The notes under the pieces: model-generated | Database searches by the model: none | What the model was told of the DNA's origin: nothing | Seen by the model: only the letters and a program-made list of their open reading frames with translations | Part shown: positions 1-6,645 of the stretch, in pieces | How the letters are laid out: each line of letters starts with the position of its first letter | Position numbering within the stretch: position 1 is the stretch's first letter | Source of the DNA: Planctomycetota bacterium | GTDB taxonomy: Bacteria; Planctomycetota; PUPC01; JACPCR01 | Length of the DNA stretch: 40,586 nt | Direction of reading: 5' to 3' | Assembly: GCA_030740295.1 (NCBI GenBank) | Contig: JASLXP010000077.1 | Span: 1-40,586 of the forward strand | Made by a program: the position numbers and the translations under genes

Positions 1-78
1 GGAACCATGAGAACAGGAGTCCTTTCTTTCACCACTTCTACCTCCCCGTATGAGATTCTCGGTGAGGAACGGGGAATT

Positions 79-101
79 CAGCCCGCCGATCTGGCGGGCT
101 G
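79..101. repeat. Intergenic hairpin upstream of pepA
   Basis: The arms CAGCCCGCC and GGCGGGCTG form a perfect 9-bp stem around a 5-base loop. A second, weaker pair (GATTCTCGGT near 54-63 and ACCGAGATC near 104-112) could extend it into a larger cruciform. No T-tract follows on either strand, so a simple intrinsic terminator is not supported. It may end the preceding transcript or sit in the pepA leader. The rest of bases 1-189 shows nothing else convincing. Confidence 0.45.
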
Positions 102-189
102 AAACCGAGATCCTTTACAGAGACCTTGCTATCCTTGCGACTGATCGCGTCTTTCTAATCTCGTTCCGCCGTTCTTGAAAGGAGCAACT

Positions 190-1743
190 ATGGATCTCAG
201 AGTATCAGACGTCGACGTGTGTCAGACGAAGGCCGATACGATTATTCTCCCACTCTGCGAGGGCCGGCGAAAACTGGATGGTGAAGCGGCGGCACTGAAT
301 GACAAACTCAATGGCGCGATTCTGCAGGTAATCCGGCGTTCTGTTTTTGAAGGCAAAACCGATCAGACGCTTTGCCTCCATACGCTGGGTCTCATCGGCG
401 CGCAGCGCGTTCTGCTGGCAGGCATCGGCGGCAAGGAGGACCTCACGGCCGACAACTATCGTAAGGCCGCGGCCAGCGCGGTGCGGCAACTGCCGGGGCT
501 GAAGTCTCGTTCTGCCGTTCTCGTCCATTGCGAGACGGAGATGGAAAAGACCACGGCCGTCGAAGCCGCAGCGGAAGGCCTGGTGATGGGCAGTTACCAG
601 TTTTCCGTTAAACAGGAACAGGAAGAGCCTAAGCTCAAGTCCGTCACGTTCGTGGCCACGAAGCAGGAGAGAGACGCGATCCGCGCGGCCGCTCAACGCG
701 GACAGGCTAAAGGCGGAGCAACGAACCTCGCCCGCGAGCTGGCGAACGCGGCGCCCGCGCAGATGAATCCGGAAACTCTCAGCCAGAAAGCCCAGTCCAT
801 CGCTGAAGAACGAGGCCTGATTTTCACCTGCCATGAGCAGGCAGAGATCCAGCAGATGGGGATGGGCGCGCTGGACGCGGTCGGCCGGGGAAGTGACGTG
901 CCGCCTCGACTGCTGGTGCTCGAGTATCGAGGAGCCGGCGAAGACGTCACGCCAATCGGCCTGGTGGGCAAAGGAGTCACTTTCGATTCCGGTGGTCTCT
1001 CTCTCAAGACAGCGGGAGGAATGGAAGAGATGAAGGGAGACATGAGCGGTGCCGCCGCGGTTCTCGCCGCGATCGATGCCATCGCTCAGCTCGAATTGAG
1101 AGCCAACGTGACGGCCATCGTGCCAACAGTTGAAAACCTCCCAAGCTCGAAGGCATACAAACCGGGCGACATTGTCACCGCTAAGAACGGCAAAACGATC
1201 GAGGTGCTCAATACGGATGCAGAGGGTCGACTGATCCTTGCGGACGCCCTCTGTCACGCGGGCGAGCTCGGCCTTTCACCGGTCATCGATCTTGCCACTT
1301 TAACAGGCGCGTGCGCCGTTGCAGTCGGGCCTTTCTGCACCGGTGTCTTTGGAAATGATTCCGATCTGATTCGAGACGTCATGGCTACCAGCGAATCCAC
1401 CGGCGAGCTGATGTGGCACATGCCCTGCGCGGAGCGTCCGGAATTCAAGGAACTGATAAAAGGCAAGTTCACCGATATCAAGAACACCGGCGGGCGCGCC
1501 GGCGGAGCGGTTACAGCCGCCTGGTTCCTTCATCATTTCATTGAAGACACGCCGTGGTGCCATCTGGATATCGCCCCCACCATGACCAGTGACGCCGATA
1601 AGAACTATACCTCTAAAGGTATGACCGGCGTCGGCGCGAGGACGTGTATCGCGTTTGTTGAGGGACGACAGGTCTGCCCACCGCCGCCAGAAGAGGAAGC
1701 GGAGGCAGAAACGGAATCAGATGCGAACGCGGATGAAGAATAA
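190..1743 (+). CDS. pepA: Leucyl aminopeptidase (M17 family)
   Basis: This is a cytosolic dimetal (Zn/Mn) aminopeptidase that removes N-terminal residues, usually from short peptides; the family forms hexamers. The C-terminal catalytic domain is complete. GKGVTFDSGG (residues about 260-269) gives metal ligands K261 and D266, with K273 and D284 following. NTDAEGRL (341-348) gives D343, E345 and catalytic R347. The N-terminal macro-like domain (about 1-160) is present. An in-frame TTG lies at 175, but AAAGGAG at 178-184 is correctly spaced for the ATG at 190, giving 517 residues. The C-terminus is an acidic tail rich in Glu, Ala and Pro, and its last codons belong to a 17-bp tandem repeat that continues past the stop. 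It is transcribed toward htpG. Confidence 0.96.
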   Translation: MDLRVSDVDVCQTKADTIILPLCEGRRKLDGEAAALNDKLNGAILQVIRRSVFEGKTDQTLCLHTLGLIGAQRVLLAGIGGKEDLTADNYRKAAASAVRQLPGLKSRSAVLVHCETEMEKTTAVEAAAEGLVMGSYQFSVKQEQEEPKLKSVTFVATKQERDAIRAAAQRGQAKGGATNLARELANAAPAQMNPETLSQKAQSIAEERGLIFTCHEQAEIQQMGMGALDAVGRGSDVPPRLLVLEYRGAGEDVTPIGLVGKGVTFDSGGLSLKTAGGMEEMKGDMSGAAAVLAAIDAIAQLELRANVTAIVPTVENLPSSKAYKPGDIVTAKNGKTIEVLNTDAEGRLILADALCHAGELGLSPVIDLATLTGACAVAVGPFCTGVFGNDSDLIRDVMATSESTGELMWHMPCAERPEFKELIKGKFTDIKNTGGRAGGAVTAAWFLHHFIEDTPWCHLDIAPTMTSDADKNYTSKGMTGVGARTCIAFVEGRQVCPPPPEEEAEAETESDANADEE

Positions 1744-1812
1744 CCGCGGATGAAGAAGGACCACGGATGAAGATAGCCCGCGGATGAAGTAAGGCCGCGG
1801 ATGAAGAAAGTG
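1728..1812. repeat. 17-bp tandem repeat across the pepA stop codon
   Basis: There are five units with core CGCGGATGAAGAA, starting at 1728, 1745, 1762, 1779 and 1796, exactly 17 bases apart. Unit 1 encodes the last residues of PepA (Ala-Asp-Glu-Glu), and the TAA stop lies in the junction between units 1 and 2. Because 17 is not a multiple of 3, each unit is read in a different frame. The remaining units fill most of the spacer between the convergent pepA and htpG genes. Confidence 0.9.
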
Positions 1813-1881
1813 TCCCACGCTTTCGGCCCGGAATCTGAGCCGCCATCGGGCAATCGGTATTGGGGTGCCTCTACGCCAACT

Positions 1882-3714
1882 TCAGCTCGTTGCCTGCACC
1901 ATGAACTCCGTCATGCGAGAGACGAAGTCGCTCTTCTGCTCCAGGGTTCCGTCGAGGAGGAGAGCGCCTTCGAATAGCTGTTGCGCGCAGCTTTCCACCA
2001 TCTCCTCGTTTTTGTCGTCGTGGAGGCGTGAGAGGTTGCTTATCAGTGGGTGGCTCATGTTGATCTCGAGAATCTTGGCGGCTGACTGAAAATCCTTATT
2101 CATCATTCTCATCATGCGCTCGGTCTGAGCGTCCATACCTGAATCACCGGCCACAAGCGTAGCGGCGGAGTCCACCAGCCGCTTGGATTCGACGACGTCC
2201 TCCACGCTCTCGCCAAGAACCTTCTTGATGGCTGAGAGCAGGGATTCTGCCTTCTCTCCGGCGACCGCGTCTTTCTTTTCATCGTCGTCTTTGAGATCGA
2301 TATCGGACTGTTCTATGGTTTTCAGTTTCTTTTCTTCATACTCATTGAGGAATGAGACAATGAAAGGATCGACCGGATCGAGCAGGAAGAGGACTTCAAT
2401 GTTGTTCTTCTTGAAATACTCGAGGTTGGGGCTGCGCTCGGCGAGCTCACGGTGCTCGCTGATCAGGTAATAGATTTCTTCCTGGTCGTCGGCCATTCCT
2501 TCGACGTAGGCTTTGAGGGTGGTGTATTCGCCGGCGGCTGTAGCGGTGGACTCAAAACGAAGGAGATCGATGAGGCGATCCTTGTGCTTCATTTCCGTGT
2601 TGAGGCCGGTTTTGAGGATGCCGCCAAACTCGCGGAAGAAGTTTGTGTACTTCTCTTCGTCTTCTGACAGGTCCTCTTGGAGTTTGAGCACTTTGTCGGT
2701 GAGGATGTTGTTGATCTTCTTCATGGCCGGGCTGGACTGGGTCACCTCACGTGAGACATTAAGCGGCAGGTCTTCCGTATCGACGACGCCGCGAATGTAA
2801 CGCAGGTATTCGGGCAGAAGATCGCGGCAGTCGTCCTGAATGAAGACGCGGTTGCTGTAGAGCTGGAGAGAACGCTCAAAGTCCTCACGGAAGAGACCCA
2901 TGGGCGCCTTTTCCGGCACGAACAGAAGCGCCTTGAAATTGACCGCACCTTCGATGGAGAGATGCAGGTCTTCGAGCGGGTCGCCAAAGTCGTGTGAGAT
3001 GAACTTATAGAACTCCTTCTTTTCCTCGTCGGTTACCTCGCTTCGGTTCTTATGCCAGAGCGCGGAGACGGTATTCACCTTGTCCTTGTCGACGTAGATA
3101 TCGAAGTCCACAAAGTTCGAATACTTCTCAACGATGCTCTTGAGGGTGTAGTCGTAAGCGAACTCCTTGTGGTCATCCTTGAGTTTGAAGGAGATGGTGG
3201 TGCCGCGGTTTTTGAGTGCGATTTCTTCGATACTGAATTTGCCCTGGCCATCGGACTTCCACCGGTAGCCCTTGGAATCGGGATCCATGTGACGGGTCTC
3301 GATAGTCACTTCATCGGCGACCATAAAGACGGAGTAAAACCCAACGCCGAACTGGCCGATGAGCTCTTCCGGTTTCTTGCCGGTTTCCTGCATGGTCTTG
3401 ACGAATTCAAGCGTGCCGGAGCTGGCCACGGTGCCGACGCGTTCGATGAGATCGTCGTGGGTCATACCGCAGCCAGGGTCTTCGATCTCGAAGGTCTGTT
3501 CTTTGGGGTCGACGCGGATGCTTATGCGCAGCGGTGCATCAGGATTCAGGATGTTCTCATCCGTAAGCAACCGGAAGCGAACTTTGTTTAACGCATCCGA
3601 CGCGTTTGAAATCAGCTCGCGAAGGAAGACTTCCGGATGGGTGTAAAGGGAATTGATGATCAGATGCAGAAGCTGCTGCATCTCCGCCTTGTATTCGTAT
3701 TCCTGTGCTGACAT
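1882..3714 (-). CDS. htpG: Molecular chaperone HtpG (bacterial Hsp90)
   Basis: This is an ATP-dependent cytosolic chaperone of 610 residues, close to the usual family length. The N-terminal GHKL ATPase is intact. It has ELISNASDAL near residues 33-42 (the Asn that holds Mg-ATP), DPGCGM near 81-86, GTVASSGT, the lid/G2 motif GQFGVGFYS, and RGTTISF. The middle and C-terminal dimerisation domains follow without a break, ending in MTEFMVQATS with no MEEVD tail, as expected in bacteria. The ATG at 3714 starts MSAQEYEYKAEMQQLL, the typical HtpG opening. The leader just upstream carries an AATGAGT-type repeat. No CIRCE-like heat-shock operator was recognised there. The gene converges on pepA. Confidence 0.97.
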   Translation of the reverse strand: MSAQEYEYKAEMQQLLHLIINSLYTHPEVFLRELISNASDALNKVRFRLLTDENILNPDAPLRISIRVDPKEQTFEIEDPGCGMTHDDLIERVGTVASSGTLEFVKTMQETGKKPEELIGQFGVGFYSVFMVADEVTIETRHMDPDSKGYRWKSDGQGKFSIEEIALKNRGTTISFKLKDDHKEFAYDYTLKSIVEKYSNFVDFDIYVDKDKVNTVSALWHKNRSEVTDEEKKEFYKFISHDFGDPLEDLHLSIEGAVNFKALLFVPEKAPMGLFREDFERSLQLYSNRVFIQDDCRDLLPEYLRYIRGVVDTEDLPLNVSREVTQSSPAMKKINNILTDKVLKLQEDLSEDEEKYTNFFREFGGILKTGLNTEMKHKDRLIDLLRFESTATAAGEYTTLKAYVEGMADDQEEIYYLISEHRELAERSPNLEYFKKNNIEVLFLLDPVDPFIVSFLNEYEEKKLKTIEQSDIDLKDDDEKKDAVAGEKAESLLSAIKKVLGESVEDVVESKRLVDSAATLVAGDSGMDAQTERMMRMMNKDFQSAAKILEINMSHPLISNLSRLHDDKNEEMVESCAQQLFEGALLLDGTLEQKSDFVSRMTEFMVQATS

Positions 3715-3718
3715 GGGA

Positions 3719-3753
3719 TGTAATGAAGTGATGAATAATGAGTAATGAGTAAG
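3719..3753. repeat. AATGAGT-type heptamer repeat, copy 1
   Basis: A short A/T-rich run (TAATGAAGTGATGAATAATGAGTAATGAGTAAG in three pieces) sits directly upstream of the htpG start. The same words recur in the 17.94-18.26 kb spacer, so this is a dispersed low-complexity spacer element and not coding sequence. Confidence 0.6.
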
Positions 3754-3869
3754 TCTGGGCTCTTAGTGACGGCTTCTGCCGAGAGTGCGTCTGGATTTGA
3801 GGATTCAGCTCTCTCTGTTCTCGTTCCGGGTGCGCAATCGCTTCACCGTATTTCTGATTCCTGATCTCC

Positions 3870-5309
3870 CTACGATCTATCGATGGTGTGCGACAGATTT
3901 TCGTCGCTTCCACCGAACGGTATCGGGTGGAGATGCCGGAGCAGGCCCCACTGTTCCAGACGGCGGAGGTTTTCCGTCTTGACTCCCTTTATCGGATGGA
4001 TGTTGAGCGCATCGCCGTAGTCACGGTGCGGGCGCGCCATCATCCACTCGTCCAGTTTCTTGTAATACATATTTGAGGTTTCGGGCAACTCGTCAAGGAG
4101 GTTCTGGGTTTCGCCCGGATCGGTTTCCATATTGAAGAGCTCATCCTGCCCGTTGGAGCTCCAGATGAATCGATACTTCTGATCTTCCAGGCTCTTGAGC
4201 GCGCGAAAGTGATGCCTGGCGTACCTGGAGGGCAACTCGTGACCTCGCAGATCGCGCTCGAGTAATCGAAGGGGCGGTGAGAATTCCGCAATCGCATATT
4301 CACGGACACTTTCGTCCTGGAAGGTCGGCACGAGGCTGCGTCCCTCCAACCCTCCATGCCAGACGTCGTCATCGAGCCCGGCGATGGTCAGAATCGTCGG
4401 GAAGAAATCGACGTCCTGCGACATCCCTGAAAAGCGTTTGCCGGCAGGGATGACGCCTGGCAGACGCATGATGAGCGGCACCTGGAGCACCGTGCGGTTG
4501 AGTGTGCACGCGTGCGAGATGAAGCCCATATGTTCGCCCTGGTCCTCTCCGTGATCAGAGGTCACAATAATGAGGGTGTTGTCAATGATCTCTTTCTGCC
4601 GCATGGCATCGACGATGGTGCCGAGGGCACCGTCAGACCGTGCCGTTTCGCCATCGTAAAGCCCTTTTACGAGCTGCCATTCTTCCGGCGTGAGAGTCTT
4701 GTCTACCAGGTCCGGCCGCGTCTGCGCCCGCTTCTGGAGTGCTCGGAGTGCATCTTCATCGTGGCCGTGATTCTCTGGCAAGAAAAGAAACCGATACGGC
4801 TCGGGTGCCCAGTAGGGCCAGTGTGGCTCGTTGGAATTGATGAAAAGGAAAAACGGCTTTTCCTGGTCTCGTTCATCCAGCCACTTGAGGACGCGGCGTT
4901 CCATTTCCGCGGAGCCCTTGTCCTGGTCGACTTCTTTGTTGGCTTTGTAGAACTCGAAATGCTCGAAGCCCCGGTTTGTGCCTACGACATCGGAAAAATA
5001 CGAATTACTCGAGAAACCGGCTGTAGAGTAATCGTGCCTGGAAAGAGTTTCGGCAAGAGTGGGATACTCTTCGAGCAGGCTCTCGAACCGGATGTTCGCA
5101 CCGTGCGATGATGGATACTTGCCGGTGTTGATGGAGGCATACGAAGCGAGGCACCACGGGCTCGAGGACCGGTGGTTGTCGTAAACCATTCCTTCGCCGG
5201 CAATGGCCTCCAGTTGCGGGGACGTGTGCTTCGGGTAGCCATAGACGCCCAGGTTCGTGGTCCTCTGGGAGTCCATGACAAAGATCATGATGTTGGGATG
5301 ATTGTCCAA
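3870..5309 (-). CDS. Sulfatase-like hydrolase with atypical nucleophile motif
   Basis: This 479-residue protein of the alkaline phosphatase/sulfatase superfamily hydrolyses a sulfate, phosphate or phosphonate ester of unknown identity. The fold signatures are VMDSQRTTNLGVYGY (11-25, with a metal Asp at 13 but Ser at 14), the active-site segment with C53 before NTGKYPSSHG, and TSDHGEDQGEH (250-260, with D252 and H253). The nucleophile segment reads C53-L-A-S-Y57, where a type I sulfatase has C-x-P-x-R. Both the Pro and the Arg needed for formylglycine formation are replaced. No signal peptide is visible, so it is probably cytoplasmic. The start is TTG at 5309, preceded by GAGAGGGAAAC; an ATG 21 bases downstream is the alternative. 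It diverges from miaA. Confidence 0.87.
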   Translation of the reverse strand: MDNHPNIMIFVMDSQRTTNLGVYGYPKHTSPQLEAIAGEGMVYDNHRSSSPWCLASYASINTGKYPSSHGANIRFESLLEEYPTLAETLSRHDYSTAGFSSNSYFSDVVGTNRGFEHFEFYKANKEVDQDKGSAEMERRVLKWLDERDQEKPFFLFINSNEPHWPYWAPEPYRFLFLPENHGHDEDALRALQKRAQTRPDLVDKTLTPEEWQLVKGLYDGETARSDGALGTIVDAMRQKEIIDNTLIIVTSDHGEDQGEHMGFISHACTLNRTVLQVPLIMRLPGVIPAGKRFSGMSQDVDFFPTILTIAGLDDDVWHGGLEGRSLVPTFQDESVREYAIAEFSPPLRLLERDLRGHELPSRYARHHFRALKSLEDQKYRFIWSSNGQDELFNMETDPGETQNLLDELPETSNMYYKKLDEWMMARPHRDYGDALNIHPIKGVKTENLRRLEQWGLLRHLHPIPFGGSDENLSHTIDRS

Positions 5310-5409
5310 GTTTCCCTCTCTGCTGATTTCTTATGTGTGCCGCGCGCTGTCCGGTCTTCAAAGAATGCTCTCCCATTCTTCCTGCAACGACTGGAGGGCA
5401 AGCAATTGA

Positions 5410-5421
5410 GGCGGGATTGTA
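5410..5421 (-). promoter_or_regulatory. Putative -10/discriminator of the sulfatase gene
   Basis: Read on the minus strand, this is TACAATCCCGCC, a good -10 hexamer followed by a GC-rich discriminator, about 100 bases before the TTG start. It nearly matches the miaA promoter on the opposite strand (TATAATCCCGCC). No convincing -35 was found at 16-18 bases. Confidence 0.4.
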
Positions 5422-5513
5422 GCGAGTAGTTTCGGCAAATGACAGCGGGGAAGGAACCACCATCATTCCATCACTCCATTTCTTCCCGCCACTGCATCGC
5501 CCCGTCAGCCTTC

Positions 5514-5525
5514 TATAATCCCGCC
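5514..5525 (+). promoter_or_regulatory. Putative miaA promoter -10/discriminator
   Basis: TATAAT, a perfect -10, is followed by CCCGCC, 28 bases before the miaA ATG. The -35 region (around 5491-5496, ACTGCA) is poor. The same TAnAATCCCGCC word faces the other way at 5410-5421, giving a bidirectional promoter region. Confidence 0.5.
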
Positions 5526-5553
5526 CTCTTGAATTCATCCCATCTGAAAGCAG

Positions 5554-6498
5554 ATGTCAGAAGGCTCACCTATCCCTGTCACCATCTTTCTCGGTCCGAC
5601 CGCGGTTGGCAAATCCGCGCTGGCGCTCGAGGTAGCCACGCGCGGTGATGGGGAGATCATTTCCGCGGATTCGATGCAGATTTATCGCGGCATGGATATC
5701 GGCACGGCCAAGCCGAGCCATGAAGAGCGGACACTCGTTCCGCATCATCTGATCGACATCGTCCAGCCCGAAGAAGAGTTCAACGTGGCGGATTTCATTC
5801 GTTCGGCCGATGCTGCGGCCGAGGACATCCACCGCCGCGGTAAGAGAGTCTTCATGGTGGGTGGCACAGCCCTGTACCTGAAGGCGTTCATGGAGGGGAT
5901 CTTTGAAGCGCCCGGCGACGCGGACGTTCGGGCCAGGCTTGTTGAACAATGCCGTGAGATTGGGGCGCAGGCCATGCACGACCGCCTCCGAGAGGTGGAT
6001 CTCAAGGCCGCCAGGCGCATCCACGCTAACGATGAGCGGCGCATCGTCCGGGCCCTGGAGGTCTTTGAGGTATCCGGGCAGCCGATTTCAGAGTGGCAGG
6101 TCCAGGAGGGCGGAACCCGTGACCTGTATGAGTTTCGCCTGTTCGGTCTGCGGATGGAGCGTGAGGCCCTCTACAACCGTATCAATACTCGTGTAACTCA
6201 AATGATCCAGGACGGTCTTATTGAGGAAACAGAATGTCTGATGGAGCGTCCGGAAGGTCTGGGCAAAGGGTCCATGCAAGCCCTTGGATACCGGGAGATT
6301 ATGGCATTTCTTAACGGTGAAATGGAGCGTGAGATTGCCATTCATCAGGTCAAGCAGGGAACTCGCCGCTTTGCCAAGAGCCAGATTTCCTGGTTCAAGC
6401 GATTCCCGAATGTCACCTGGATCGATATTCAGCCGGATTCCACCGCGCAGCAGCTTGCCCTGGAGTGGTCGGATGCGATTTTGGCTTGTGAGCCGTAA
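5554..6498 (+). CDS. miaA: tRNA dimethylallyltransferase
   Basis: This enzyme transfers a dimethylallyl group to N6 of A37 in tRNAs reading codons that start with U, the first step toward ms2i6A. At 314 residues it has normal family length. It has the P-loop GPTAVGKSAL (14-23) and DSMQIYRGMDIGTAKP (39-54, whose Asp-Ser-x-Gln contacts the tRNA base). It also has the HLIDI motif, the VGGTALYLKA segment that lines the tRNA tunnel, and the C-terminal QALGYREI and TRRFAKSQISWF segments. The ATG at 5554 follows a good -10 element. No miaB is present in the window. No terminator is obvious between miaA and the pseudokinase, which starts 147 bases downstream. Confidence 0.97.
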   Translation: MSEGSPIPVTIFLGPTAVGKSALALEVATRGDGEIISADSMQIYRGMDIGTAKPSHEERTLVPHHLIDIVQPEEEFNVADFIRSADAAAEDIHRRGKRVFMVGGTALYLKAFMEGIFEAPGDADVRARLVEQCREIGAQAMHDRLREVDLKAARRIHANDERRIVRALEVFEVSGQPISEWQVQEGGTRDLYEFRLFGLRMEREALYNRINTRVTQMIQDGLIEETECLMERPEGLGKGSMQALGYREIMAFLNGEMEREIAIHQVKQGTRRFAKSQISWFKRFPNVTWIDIQPDSTAQQLALEWSDAILACEP

Positions 6499-6645
6499 CA
6501 CATCTGCTAGCATCCTAACCCTTTTATTTATACAGCCTTGATGTCAATCCAACATTATCTTCGAGCGGCGGATTGACCAAGCTACCCCCCAGTGAATTGA
6601 AGAGAACTTCCCGAAGCAGGAGTTCTGGTTTCAGAAGGTATCACC

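Noticed and set aside
79..101. Intrinsic terminator at the hairpin before pepA
   Set aside because: The stem is strong but no T-tract follows on either strand.
7..102. 31-codon open frame at the left edge
   Set aside because: It has no ribosome binding site or recognisable sequence, and it ends inside the hairpin at 79-101.
205..1257. Minus-strand open frame of 350 codons opposite pepA
   Set aside because: It lies entirely within pepA in the mirror frame and its composition is that of a GC-rich shadow.
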